From: JBFWYO01 sp050186335
GTDB taxonomy: Bacteria; Pseudomonadota; Alphaproteobacteria; Bin65
DNA length: 64,000 nt
Direction: 5' to 3'
NCBI GenBank assembly: GCA_050186335.1
Contig: JBFWYO010000005.1
Coordinates: 1-64,000, forward strand
Within the stretch, counting starts at the first letter, position 1. Each line of letters starts with the position of its first letter. The notes under the pieces are model-generated. The model did not search any database and was not told the origin of the DNA. It saw only the letters and a list, made by a program, of their open reading frames with translations. The translations under genes were made by a program, and so were the position numbers. Positions 24,787 to 33,700 of this stretch are shown in pieces.

Positions 24787-25184
24787 GCTTCATTCCTCCG
24801 CGATCCGAGTGCGATATTGGGTGTCAAAACCGGTCGGAAACAATTCAAACTGAAATGTGTACGCGGTGTTCCCGCGGCGCAATAGCAACAAAGTTTAAGA
24901 TTATAGCTTTTTAAGAGATCCCGATAGCCGGATGTTCGACGCAGCCGCAAGCGGCTTGAATATTTGCGGCGTCGCGGGGTGTTGCCCGATTGTGCTTCTC
25001 GTGCACTGTGTGCACGGACCGATTCAACCTGTGGAGCTGGGACAGGAAATCTTAGTATGTAGTCGGTATCGGTCTATGCCGCATGCCTGATTTTAGTTTC
25101 GATCCCTGACGACAAGATCGCAATGGATTCCCATACGACGCGATCGATCAGTATCCTCGTTATTCGAAGCGGAGGGGCGGAAGA
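24787..25184. other. Intergenic region with an inverted repeat
   Basis: No gene is seen. CGTGCAC (25000-25006) and GTGCACG (25010-25016) form a perfect 7-bp inverted repeat with a 3-nt spacer, 170 bp before the alpha/beta-hydrolase gene. This is compatible with an operator. The rest carries AT-rich patches near 24880-24915. Confidence 0.35.
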
Positions 25185-26003
25185 GTGTCAGAGGTTCGAC
25201 TGCAGACGATTCACCAATTCGGCGTCGAGACGGATTTGTTGCGCCTGGGCGCCGGACCGCCTTTGCTGTTTCTGCATTCGAATGCCGCGCCCGACAGCCA
25301 CGATTCGGCGTATCTTTCGCTCCTGGCCGAAAGATTCGAAGTGATCGCGCCGTTTCATCCTGGCTTCGGCCGGCACGCGCGCCCAGCTCATTTTCGCGGT
25401 GTCGACGACCTTGCCTATTTTTACCTCGATATGCTCGAAGCATTGAACCTGACGGGCGTAACGCTGGTCGGCGCCTCGCTCGGCGGCTGGGTCGCCGGCG
25501 AAATGGCGGTCCGATCGACCGCGCGGCTCGAGCGACTGGTGCTGGTCGGTGCATTCGGCATCAAGGCCGGCAATCGCGAAGACCGCGATTTCGCGGATTT
25601 CTTCGCGGTCTCGCCGGAACAGCGCGCGCAGATGGAGTTTACCGATCCGCGCTTCAGCGTGTTGAGCTATGCCGGCAAGACCGATGCGCAGCTGACGGTT
25701 CTGGCGCGGGGACGCGAATCGGAGGCTTACTACGGCTGGCAGCCGTTCATGCACAATCCTCAGCTCATCCATTGGCTGCACCGAATCGATATCCCAACCT
25801 TGCTGGTTCGAGGCGCAGAGGACCGGATCATCGATCCGGTGAATCCGGCCGCCTACCTTGCCCGAATCCCGCGATCACGAATGTCGATCGTCGAAGGAGC
25901 GGGGCACTACCCGCATCTGGACCGGCCGCAAGCCTTTGCGGCGGCGGTCCAGGCTTTCGCCGGCTCGATCCAAAAGGCCGCCGCCGTTCGCCGAGGAGCA
26001 TAG
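25185..26003 (+). CDS. Alpha/beta hydrolase
   Basis: A 272-aa hydrolase with the alpha/beta fold. The oxyanion region is PPLLFLHSNAAP, the nucleophile elbow is TLVGASLGGWVAGEM (Ser), the acid is in RGAEDRIIDPVN, and the catalytic His is in GAGHYPHLDRP. It resembles C-C hydrolases and esterases of catabolic pathways. GTG start with GGAGGGG and GGAAG upstream. The gene is 4 bp before the luciferase-like gene, so an operon of hydrolase, flavin monooxygenase and transporter binding protein is likely. Confidence 0.88.
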   Translation: MSEVRLQTIHQFGVETDLLRLGAGPPLLFLHSNAAPDSHDSAYLSLLAERFEVIAPFHPGFGRHARPAHFRGVDDLAYFYLDMLEALNLTGVTLVGASLGGWVAGEMAVRSTARLERLVLVGAFGIKAGNREDRDFADFFAVSPEQRAQMEFTDPRFSVLSYAGKTDAQLTVLARGRESEAYYGWQPFMHNPQLIHWLHRIDIPTLLVRGAEDRIIDPVNPAAYLARIPRSRMSIVEGAGHYPHLDRPQAFAAAVQAFAGSIQKAAAVRRGA

Positions 26004-26006
26004 GGC

Positions 26007-27224
26007 ATGCGCGTTTATCATTTTTCCGAAAGCCCGTATCCCGCCGCGTGGCCGGAGGCAGAGCGGCAGGCGATTCGCGTCTCGCTGCCGAACAAGCATT
26101 TCGATCCGAAAATCGGGGCAGATCTGATCAACCAGCGATTGGACGAATGGATCCTGGCGGACGAACTCGGTCTTCACATCATGATCAACGAACACAGGTC
26201 CACTTCGACCTGCGTGACTGCGTCGTGCATACCGCCGGCTGCCATGTTGGCCAGGCAGACTAAGAATGCGCGCATTCTCGTCCTGGGACCGACGATCGGC
26301 GTGCGCCGGGATCCGCTGCTGCTGGCCGAAGAACTGTCGTATATCGACGTCGTCTCGCGCGGCCGACTCGATCTCGGATTGCTCAAGGGATACAGCGCGG
26401 AAATCGCGCCGTCGAACATGAATCCCGCGTCGCTCTACGGCCGATACTGGGAAGCACATGATTTAATTCTTAAGGCCATGTCGCACCGGGAAGGCCCCTT
26501 CAATTGGGAAGGCGAATTCTTCCATTACCGGCAGGTCAACATTTGGCCGCGACCGTATCAAGAACCGCATCCGCCGGTCTGGATCAGCTGTTTTTCGCCG
26601 AGCAGCGCCGTCGAAGTGGCGGACCGCGGCTACATCGCAAGCGCCAGCATCGACGCCAATATGACGATCGGCATTTTCGACGCCTATCGCCGGCGTTGCG
26701 CCGAACTGGGCAGGCCGAATCCGCCGCTCGACCGGTTCGCCTATCTGTGCCTGGTGGGAGTCGGCCATACCGAGGCGCAGGGGCTCGAGCGCCTGTCGCG
26801 CGTGCGCGGCTGGGTCTGGTCGTCCGGCGTCACGCCGGAGCAGTACGGCAACCCGCCTGGCGTCAATCCGATCGCCGCCAACGTTCAGATGATGAAGCGG
26901 CATCCGGCAAAACCGTCCTGGGCCACGCACGTGGTTGGCCGAAGCGGCAAGGCCTATAACCCGTCCTACGATCCGGCGCAGAATCTGATCGACTCCGGCA
27001 TGGGATTCGGCGGCACGCCGGACCAGGTATTCGAGCAGATCAAGGATTTCTATTTCCACGTCGGCGGCTTCGGTCACCTGCTGGCGATGATGCAGGGCGG
27101 CGACCTCGGCCACGCGGACACGACGGACAGCATGAAGCTGTTTGCGCGGGAGGTGCTGCCGCGCCTGCAGGAACTCGCGGTGCCGGAACCAAAGGAGTAC
27201 AATAATGTCCGAGCGGTCGGTTGA
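26007..27224 (+). CDS. LLM-class flavin-dependent oxidoreductase
   Basis: A 405-aa luciferase-like monooxygenase (F420 or FMN dependent). Typical blocks are LADELGLHIMINEHRST, ARILVLGPTIGVRRDPLLLA and LSYIDVVSRGRLDLGLLKGY, and late GMGFGGTPDQVFEQIKDF. It has a longer C-terminus than short LLM proteins. The second such gene in the window is at 33701. The substrate is not evident; adjacent to an alpha/beta hydrolase it may carry out Baeyer-Villiger-like or heteroatom oxidation. Confidence 0.87.
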   Translation: MRVYHFSESPYPAAWPEAERQAIRVSLPNKHFDPKIGADLINQRLDEWILADELGLHIMINEHRSTSTCVTASCIPPAAMLARQTKNARILVLGPTIGVRRDPLLLAEELSYIDVVSRGRLDLGLLKGYSAEIAPSNMNPASLYGRYWEAHDLILKAMSHREGPFNWEGEFFHYRQVNIWPRPYQEPHPPVWISCFSPSSAVEVADRGYIASASIDANMTIGIFDAYRRRCAELGRPNPPLDRFAYLCLVGVGHTEAQGLERLSRVRGWVWSSGVTPEQYGNPPGVNPIAANVQMMKRHPAKPSWATHVVGRSGKAYNPSYDPAQNLIDSGMGFGGTPDQVFEQIKDFYFHVGGFGHLLAMMQGGDLGHADTTDSMKLFAREVLPRLQELAVPEPKEYNNVRAVG

Positions 27225-27370
27225 CGCGCGGTGGCATCGGCGCGCTCCCGCCAATTGAGGACAAGAAGCGACCATGCCGGAAACAACCGGGTGCCGGGGT
27301 CAGATTTGAGAAGTTCATCGAGGTGCGAAGGGGTTCGTTCCGCGCGCTTCGCAAATCCGGGGAAGATGCG

Positions 27371-28375
27371 ATGAAAAATGCTTTGTTTACGGGTGTGGTG
27401 CTGGCGCTGACGGGCTTGACGGCTGCGGCGCATGGCCAGGAGAAGCTCAGATTTGCCGTATTTACGCCCGCCGCGGAAATGGTCAGCGTGGTGCTTGCCA
27501 AGCCGTGGGCGGCAAAAGTCAACCAGGATGCACGGGGCGAAGTGGACGTGCAGGTGTATCCGGACGGCGCGTTGGGCCGCAATCCGGGCCTGCAGACCAA
27601 AATGGTTCAGGACGGCCTCGCGGATATTGCCTTCGTCATTACGTCTTACACGCCGGGTGCATTCCCCGACGACGACCTGTTCGAATTGCCGAACGTAATT
27701 CAATCGTCGACCGAAGGTTCACTTTCGGCATGGCGGCTTTATCGGAAGGGACTGCTCCGCGGCTTCGACAATTACTACGTGGTTACCTTGTTTACCTCGC
27801 CGCCGGTCACTTTTCACACCAACTTCAAGGCGACGACGGCCGAGCACCTGAAGGGCAAGAAGATCCGGGCGACCGGTTCGATCGCGAATCAGTCGATCAA
27901 GGCGCTCGGCGCATCGCCGGAGGGCTTGCCGGCGACGCAGATCGTCGAAGCCATTTCTCGCGGCGTAATCGACGGTACGACGACGCATCCGATCATTATC
28001 GAGGAGTTCGGCATCAGCCGCGTCGTCAACAACCATTATCTCGGCAAGATCGGCGTCATCGTGGCCGCGATCCTGATGAACAAGAAGAAGTTCGACAGCC
28101 TGCCGGCGAACGCGCGGGTGGCGATCGAGAAGCACAGCGGCGAGCAAATGTCGCGTTTGTACGGCGAAGGAAACGACAAGCGAACCGCGGATGTCGTCAA
28201 AGCCTGGACCAACGACCCTAAGCGCAACGTTACGATACCGACCGCGGCCGACGAGGCGGCCTGGGACAAGGTGCTCGCCCCGGTGCGCGCAGCCTGGGAG
28301 GCGAAAGACGAGCGCAATAAGATGCTGCTCAAGGCGATGCGCCAGGAACTGGCCGATATCCGCGCCGGCAAATAG
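27371..28375 (+). CDS. TRAP transporter solute-binding protein (DctP-like), orphan
   Basis: A 334-aa periplasmic protein. The signal peptide is MKNALFTGVVLALTGLTAAA with cleavage near AHGQ. DctP-family features are AKPWAAKVNQDARGEVDVQV, GLQTKMVQDGLADIAFV, LKGKKIRATGSIANQSIKAL and EAISRGVIDGTT. The start at 27371 follows GGAAGA; an upstream frame to 27221 lacks the signal peptide pattern. No DctQ/DctM membrane genes are present, so the permease must be encoded elsewhere or be shared. It follows the LLM gene on the same strand, with a 146-bp gap. Confidence 0.87.
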   Translation: MKNALFTGVVLALTGLTAAAHGQEKLRFAVFTPAAEMVSVVLAKPWAAKVNQDARGEVDVQVYPDGALGRNPGLQTKMVQDGLADIAFVITSYTPGAFPDDDLFELPNVIQSSTEGSLSAWRLYRKGLLRGFDNYYVVTLFTSPPVTFHTNFKATTAEHLKGKKIRATGSIANQSIKALGASPEGLPATQIVEAISRGVIDGTTTHPIIIEEFGISRVVNNHYLGKIGVIVAAILMNKKKFDSLPANARVAIEKHSGEQMSRLYGEGNDKRTADVVKAWTNDPKRNVTIPTAADEAAWDKVLAPVRAAWEAKDERNKMLLKAMRQELADIRAGK

Positions 28376-28531
28376 CTCGCGGAGCGCCGGCTCGGCTTGG
28401 GATTACGCGTCCGGAGGTCGGTTGGGCTTGAGACGGTGACGAAGCCGCCCCGCTTGGCTTGCGTCTCTGGGCTTGTGTCTACGGTCGCCTTGGAGCGAAA
28501 ACCTGCCGAGCCGTCGCAGGCCGGATCCCGA

Positions 28532-29149
28532 TCACGCGCCGACACCGCGCAGGATGATCTCCATCAGCGCCTTGGCCTCGTCGTCGATCGTCGGGCGGTC
28601 GCGTTCGGCTTCGCGCAGACGCTCGATGACCACGCCGCGCACGGCTTCGACGATGATGCGCGAAAGACGGCGCGCGTTGACCTTACGGAACGCGCCGGCC
28701 TTGATCAGTTCCTTGATGAATCGCTCCAGCGTGGCGACATATTCGTCGATCCGCCGGTTGACCAAATTCGCGTTCGGGTCGCCGACGCTGTCCGGATGCG
28801 TGTGCATGGCGCGGAAGACGATCTCGTTCTCGTCGCAGAAGCGCAGCATCGCCCGCACGTAGGAATCGATGGCTGCGACCGGTTCGGTGGTCTTGGTCGT
28901 CAGATTGGCGATCGCCTTAGCCATCTCGGCGTGACCGCGCTCGGCGGCCTGCCGCACCAGGGCTTCCTTGCTGTCGAAGTAGAGGTACAGCGTGCCCTTG
29001 GAGATCTTCGCTTCCTCGGCAATCTTATCCATCGAGGCATTGCGGAAGCCCTCGCGCACGATCACCCGCCGCGCCGCATCGATGATCTCGGCGACCCGAA
29101 ATTCGATCACGACGTCTTTCTTGGTTCGGCTTTTCTGCGACTGTGTCAT
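28532..29149 (-). CDS. TetR/AcrR-family transcriptional regulator (TetR-1)
   Basis: The protein is about 205 aa. The N-terminal HTH is AEIIDAARRVIVREGFRNAS then IAEEAKISKGTLYLYFDSKEALV. The C-terminal ligand domain (YVRAMLRFCDENEIVFRAM) matches acyl-CoA- or fatty-acid-responsive regulators. It is the last gene of a probable operon: CoA ligase (32048-30426), thiolase (30413-29220), then TetR. A likely operator pair lies before the ligase gene (32128-32217). Starts at 29149 and 29164 are both possible; neither has a clear ribosome site. Confidence 0.87.
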   Translation of the reverse strand: MTQSQKSRTKKDVVIEFRVAEIIDAARRVIVREGFRNASMDKIAEEAKISKGTLYLYFDSKEALVRQAAERGHAEMAKAIANLTTKTTEPVAAIDSYVRAMLRFCDENEIVFRAMHTHPDSVGDPNANLVNRRIDEYVATLERFIKELIKAGAFRKVNARRLSRIIVEAVRGVVIERLREAERDRPTIDDEAKALMEIILRGVGA

Positions 29150-29219
29150 TTGTCGGTGAACCATGACGCGAGAACTGGATTGCAGGCCGAAGCGGCGGCG
29201 AGGGTCGGGCGCGGCGGCC

Positions 29220-30413
29220 TCACGCGGTCAACAGGATGACGCTCATGGCTGCGGCGCCGGTCGTCTTGCCGAACGACACCTGGCCGCCCAAGCAATGGGC
29301 GGCGGCAACCTTCGCGCCCTTGACCTGGCGCCCGCCGGCCTGGCCGCGCAGTTGCCAGGCTAGTTCGCACATTTGCGCCACGCCGGTGGCGCCCATCGGG
29401 TGCCCCCGCGCGATCAAGCCGCCGCTCGGGTTGACCGGCACGCGGCCGCCCTTGAACACGGTGCCATCGTCGATCAGTTTCCAGCCTTCGCCGGCCTCGG
29501 CCAGGCCGAGTTCCTCGTAGGCGAGAATTTCGCCTGGCGCGCTGCCGTCGTGCACTTCCGCCACGTTGACGTCCTGCGGTTTCAAGCCGGCTTCGTCGTA
29601 GGCTTCCTGGGCGATCCTGCGCACCTGGCGATCGGTCGCGGAGAAATTGTCCATGCGAATTTTGGTTGCCGCCACGCGCGGGCCCTGTTTGCGATGGGCC
29701 TTGGCCCAATCCGCGCTGGCCAGGAAAACGGCCGCGGCGCCGTCGCTGATCGGCGAACACATCAACAGATGCAGCGGATCGACGATTTCGCGCGATGCGA
29801 GCACGCTGTCGACCGTCTGTGCCTGACGAAACTGCGCATATTCGTTGTCGACGCCGTTACTGTGGTTCTTCGCGGCGACGGCGGCGAGGTGTCGTTTGGT
29901 GGCGCCCGTGGCGGCCAGGTACTTGCGCACTTTCGCCGCATAAAAATCCATGAACACGGATCGGCCCGCGCCGTCCGGGCCGAGTGCGGCCTTGATCGCA
30001 GCGATCTCCTCGATGTCGCCACACGCGTCGATCGCCTTGAACGCAAGGCTTTTGTCCGGCGCGGTCATCTTTTCGCAGCCGAGCACGAGCGCCGTCTGCG
30101 CCGCACCGGCGGCAATGTATTTGGCCGCCAGATGCATGGCCGACGAGCCGCTGGCGCAGGCGTTCTCGACATTGAACAGCGGCACGCCGCCGATGCCCAG
30201 ATTCTTGAGCGAGACTTGGCCGCGCACCGCTTCCTGGCCGGTGATGAGTCCGGCGCCGACATTGGCCGCAAACACGCTCTCGATCGCCGTACGGTCGATG
30301 CCGGAGTCGTCGAGCGCCGCTTGGACGGCCTGCGCGGTGAGCGATTTCAACGTGCTTTCGGGTTGCCGGCCGAATTTGCTCATGCCGACGCCGAGGATCA
30401 TGGGGGCAGTCAT
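29220..30413 (-). CDS. SCP2-type thiolase / acetyl-CoA acetyltransferase
   Basis: A 397-aa thiolase. The acyl-accepting Cys is in NVENACASGSSAMHLA, the His is in GLIARGHPMGATGVAQM, and the second Cys is in AAAHCLGGQVSFG, so both catalytic Cys and the His are present. It cleaves or forms beta-ketoacyl-CoA. Its ATG lies 12 bp after the ligase stop, so the genes are co-expressed. The window contains a second thiolase at 45898 that lacks the second Cys. Confidence 0.9.
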   Translation of the reverse strand: MTAPMILGVGMSKFGRQPESTLKSLTAQAVQAALDDSGIDRTAIESVFAANVGAGLITGQEAVRGQVSLKNLGIGGVPLFNVENACASGSSAMHLAAKYIAAGAAQTALVLGCEKMTAPDKSLAFKAIDACGDIEEIAAIKAALGPDGAGRSVFMDFYAAKVRKYLAATGATKRHLAAVAAKNHSNGVDNEYAQFRQAQTVDSVLASREIVDPLHLLMCSPISDGAAAVFLASADWAKAHRKQGPRVAATKIRMDNFSATDRQVRRIAQEAYDEAGLKPQDVNVAEVHDGSAPGEILAYEELGLAEAGEGWKLIDDGTVFKGGRVPVNPSGGLIARGHPMGATGVAQMCELAWQLRGQAGGRQVKGAKVAAAHCLGGQVSFGKTTGAAAMSVILLTA

Positions 30414-30425
30414 TTGCGGACTCCT

Positions 30426-32048
30426 CTATGCGGCGCCAAGCCGCTCGCGTTTCAATTTCACACCCTGGGCCTCGCGGTCCCAGGTGTCCTTGGTGACGCC
30501 ATCGCTGCGCAGGCGATGCTTCTCGATCTTGCCCGTCGGCGTCTTGGGCAGCTGCTCGATGAAGCGGTAATAGCGGGGCACCATGAAATGTGCCATGCGC
30601 GGTACCAGAAAATCCACCAGCCGCACCGGGTCGATCGAAATGCCGGCTTTCGGTATGACGATGACCATCACTTCGTCCTCGCCGAATTCGCTGGGAACCG
30701 CGACGACCGCCGATTCGGCGACGTCGGCGTAGGCATTGACTTCACGCTCGACTTCCATCGAAGAGATGTTCTCGCCGCGCCGGCGAATCGCGTCCTTGAT
30801 CCGGTCGACGAAAAAGAAATCGCCATCGGCGTCCATCTTGAACGCGTCGCCGGTGTGGAACCAGCCGTTGCGCCAGGCGCGTGCGGTGGCTTCCGGATCC
30901 TTGTGGTAGCGCGAATTCATCGCCCACGGCGCATCGGTGCGCAGGATCAGTTCGCCCACCGTGCCGACCGGCACTTCGCAGTCGTTGGCGTCGACCAGCC
31001 GGGCCGTGGCGCCCTTGCGCACCAGCCCGCACGTACCGGGCTTGGTCGGGTTCGGACCGCTCACGATGGGGGACGAGGTTTCGGTCATGTTCCAGCAGGC
31101 GTAGCAGACGATGCCGGAGCGCCGGGCGATTTCCTTCGCGTCCGCGGTCAAGGGTGCGCCCAGCAGTGTTTTCAGCGTCGTGCGTTTTTCTTCTTCGGTC
31201 TGTCCTTGCTTGGCCAGGAAGGTCGAAACCGAACCGATGATCATGCATGTCGTCGATTTCGTGGCGTTGAGATCGGCCCAGAATTTCGTCGTCTCGAAAT
31301 TCTCGACCAGTCCGATCGATCCGCCGTCGCACAGCATTTTCATCAATCCAGCCAGGCTGGCGGCGTGGAAGAAGGGCAGGTAACAAAAGCTGCGGTCGTC
31401 CGCGCCGGCGTAATAGCAGGTCGCCTGACCCATCGACCATAAGTGGAAGTAGGACGAAATCACGCCCTTCGACGGGCCGGTCGTACCGGAAGTGTAGATG
31501 ATCGACTGAGTGTCCCAAGGCTCGATCGGGCGCTGCACGTCGAGTTTGGCATGCGGCGCGCGGTTGAACGCATCCGCGCCGTGCATCGTTTGGCCGGGCA
31601 GCCGGTCCTTTGCCGGTCCGCCGATGCTGACCACGTGTCTTAGCTGTCCTCGGTCGATGTCGGCGAGGCGACCGATCAAATCCTGGTGCGCCACCAGCAC
31701 CGACGCGCCGGAATTCTGAATGACGTACTCGAGCAGCTTGCCGCGATACGCCGTGTTGATCGGCACGTGCACCGCGCCGAGGTAGTTGGCGGCCAAGAAA
31801 ACCTTGATGATGTCGATGCCGTTGGGCAGCCACGACATCACGAAATCGTCCTGGCGCACGCCCATATCATGCAGCGCCGAGGCGGTCTTCAGCACTTCTT
31901 CGCGCAGTTGCCGGTAGGTGACTTCCTGGCCGCGCGCCGTGACGATGAAGACCTTGTCCGGGCGTTCCCTGGCGTGCCGGTCGATCACGTCGCGCACCAC
32001 GCAAATGTCGCGCGCAGCAATTCGTGTATCAGTATGTTGTTCGGACAC
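30426..32048 (-). CDS. AMP-binding acyl-CoA ligase (FadD-like, CoA ligase 1)
   Basis: A 540-aa member of the ANL superfamily that activates a carboxylic acid through an acyl-adenylate. Motif YTSGTTGPSKGVISS (AMP binding), YACWNMTETSSPIVSGP, GWFHTGDAFKMDADG, and Lys in PKTPTGKIEKHRL. The GTG start at 32048 follows GGGAGGAAAAATC; a longer start at 32135 is unsupported. First gene of a ligase-thiolase-TetR operon, divergent from the diiron gene at 32296. The acid substrate is unknown. Confidence 0.9.
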   Translation of the reverse strand: MSEQHTDTRIAARDICVVRDVIDRHARERPDKVFIVTARGQEVTYRQLREEVLKTASALHDMGVRQDDFVMSWLPNGIDIIKVFLAANYLGAVHVPINTAYRGKLLEYVIQNSGASVLVAHQDLIGRLADIDRGQLRHVVSIGGPAKDRLPGQTMHGADAFNRAPHAKLDVQRPIEPWDTQSIIYTSGTTGPSKGVISSYFHLWSMGQATCYYAGADDRSFCYLPFFHAASLAGLMKMLCDGGSIGLVENFETTKFWADLNATKSTTCMIIGSVSTFLAKQGQTEEEKRTTLKTLLGAPLTADAKEIARRSGIVCYACWNMTETSSPIVSGPNPTKPGTCGLVRKGATARLVDANDCEVPVGTVGELILRTDAPWAMNSRYHKDPEATARAWRNGWFHTGDAFKMDADGDFFFVDRIKDAIRRRGENISSMEVEREVNAYADVAESAVVAVPSEFGEDEVMVIVIPKAGISIDPVRLVDFLVPRMAHFMVPRYYRFIEQLPKTPTGKIEKHRLRSDGVTKDTWDREAQGVKLKRERLGAA

Positions 32049-32127
32049 GATTTTTCCTCCCTCCGCGAACGGACAGCGGCAGCCGGAAGGCGCGCATATC
32101 CTCGACTTTGGCGCAAAGTTAAAGCAG

Positions 32128-32143
32128 TTGACCAATTAGTCAA
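32128..32143. promoter_or_regulatory. TetR-1-type operator candidate (site A)
   Basis: TTGAC-N6-GTCAA is a perfect 5-bp-arm inverted repeat in the divergent ligase/diiron promoter region. A second copy of the same pattern lies at 32202-32217. Confidence 0.5.
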
Positions 32144-32201
32144 GATTTCTGACCGCAGCTACCTATTTCGTCCGGCCGACTGTACTGATCGGTCATTTTT
32201 A

Positions 32202-32217
32202 TTGACTCACGAGTCAG
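32202..32217. promoter_or_regulatory. TetR-1-type operator candidate (site B)
   Basis: TTGAC-N6-GTCAG, with a tighter palindrome inside (TGACTC-AC-GAGTCA). It has the same arms and spacing as site A, 74 bp away, which fits binding of TetR dimers to both divergent promoters. Confidence 0.5.
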
Positions 32218-32295
32218 TTTTGCCCATCTTAGGGGTGCGCCGGGGCTGGTTTCGGCACTGCGCGCGGCGGCCCACTACAAAGAGGTAATCGAACA

Positions 32296-33516
32296 ATGTT
32301 CCCGGTCGACAAACGCGTTGTTCAGAGTCTTTGGTATCCGGCACCGGACGTGATTCCCGCCTTGTGCTTCGCGCTCGACGATGTTCCGGCCGATGTCTGG
32401 GCCGGCGCCGCGGACCTGCCGGCGCTCGCCGATGCCGTCGAGCCGTATCTGAAGCGCCACGGCGCCGCGAAATGGGATTTTATCTGGTCGATGGAGCGGC
32501 ATTTCTCCGAGCCGTACGGGCCGCTGCCGAAAGCCACGGTGACGTTCATGGCCGGCATTCCGGACATGTTCCTGGGCGCGCGCCGATCGACGGCGCCGGC
32601 GCCCACCCGGCCCGACCGCTCGCAGGGCATTCTCGCATCGCAAGTGCAGCTTAACCGGACCGAGGCGCACGACGACGTTTCCGTGCTGGCGGAGCCGTTC
32701 CAGTTCGAGCCGGGCGACGACATGCCGGCGGATTACCGGGCATGGCTGGAAAAGCTGTTCTTTGCGCACGGCGAATGCATGACCCCGTACTTCGGCGAGC
32801 AGGGCCGCGGCATCAAGAGCATGTATCAGGAAGTCGACAGCGCGTTGATGGAGCAGGCGCCCGATGCCGTTTCGCGGTTGCGGTTCGCCAACTTCACCAA
32901 CGAGGAGTACCGGCACACATATCAATTTTACGCGCTTTACGGCGATTACGACCCGAAAATCCCGTTCAAGATCTACGAGCATGAAAAGCAGGTATTTCGC
33001 GCCTATCTGGATCTGAAAACCGATGGCAGCTGGCTCGACCACTCGATCTTCAACCTGCTGGCCGATCGGCTCGGCACGTACCAGGCGTTCGAATGGGTCG
33101 AATCGTCGTACGCGCCGCTCGCGCGCGTCGCACTGAAAGTGGTCAAGGATGAGCGCGGCCACTGCAATATGGGATTCCTGCACGTGCGCGAATTCATGGA
33201 ACGCGAAGGCAGCGCGGGCCGCGCCCATGTGCAAAAGCGCATCCACGAACATTTCTATCCGTTCCATCTGGCGGCCTTCGGGGGCGGCAAGTCGAAGAAC
33301 AACCAAATGTGGCGCACATGGGGGCTGAAGCAGCACACCAACGATCAGCTGCGCGCGGCTTACCATACGGAAATGTCGCTCGTACTCGATCGTCTGGGAA
33401 TTGCGATACCCGATTTCGACGCTGCGCTGGCACGCGGCTACGAGGCGGCTGAAAAGATGCAGCAGACGGCGCAGCAGCGGATGGCGTCGGCTCCGCAAGT
33501 TCGCGCGGCGTCGTAA
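32296..33516 (+). CDS. Diiron oxygenase component, PaaA/PaaC-like (Phenylacetic acid catabolic family)
   Basis: A 406-aa ferritin-like protein. Two ExxH iron-binding motifs are seen (TNEEYRHTYQF and KDERGHCNMGF), with further Glu around SMYQEVDSALMEQ. This matches PaaA/PaaC family proteins, which hydroxylate or epoxidise ring-CoA thioesters in a multi-subunit oxygenase. AGAGGTAA lies before the ATG. It is divergent from the CoA-ligase operon. Its partner could be the diiron protein at 44691; the PaaE-like reductase at 34787 would supply electrons. Confidence 0.82.
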   Translation: MFPVDKRVVQSLWYPAPDVIPALCFALDDVPADVWAGAADLPALADAVEPYLKRHGAAKWDFIWSMERHFSEPYGPLPKATVTFMAGIPDMFLGARRSTAPAPTRPDRSQGILASQVQLNRTEAHDDVSVLAEPFQFEPGDDMPADYRAWLEKLFFAHGECMTPYFGEQGRGIKSMYQEVDSALMEQAPDAVSRLRFANFTNEEYRHTYQFYALYGDYDPKIPFKIYEHEKQVFRAYLDLKTDGSWLDHSIFNLLADRLGTYQAFEWVESSYAPLARVALKVVKDERGHCNMGFLHVREFMEREGSAGRAHVQKRIHEHFYPFHLAAFGGGKSKNNQMWRTWGLKQHTNDQLRAAYHTEMSLVLDRLGIAIPDFDAALARGYEAAEKMQQTAQQRMASAPQVRAAS

Positions 33517-33700
33517 TCGATCGACCATGCCCGGCCAAATCGCATCATCCGTTCTGGCGACGCCAATTGCGCAAAGCGCCAAAAATTGGATGGCGCGAAG
33601 GCGAATGCGGCCGGCAATATTCGCACTGTTTGAGATTTACTTCGCTGAAGTTCGCGCGGCGCGGACATTCAGCTAAAGCGCGACATCTGGGAGGAATACG

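Noticed and set aside
29373..31442. Long open frame on the plus strand (about 690 codons)
   Set aside because: It is antisense to a complete thiolase and a complete CoA ligase that have family motifs. The translation has no motif and follows the GC-rich codon pattern of the real genes.
29220..32048. Ligase-thiolase-TetR arrangement as a sign of polyhydroxyalkanoate metabolism
   Set aside because: No PHA synthase, phasin or reductase is present, and the thiolase is of the SCP2 type.
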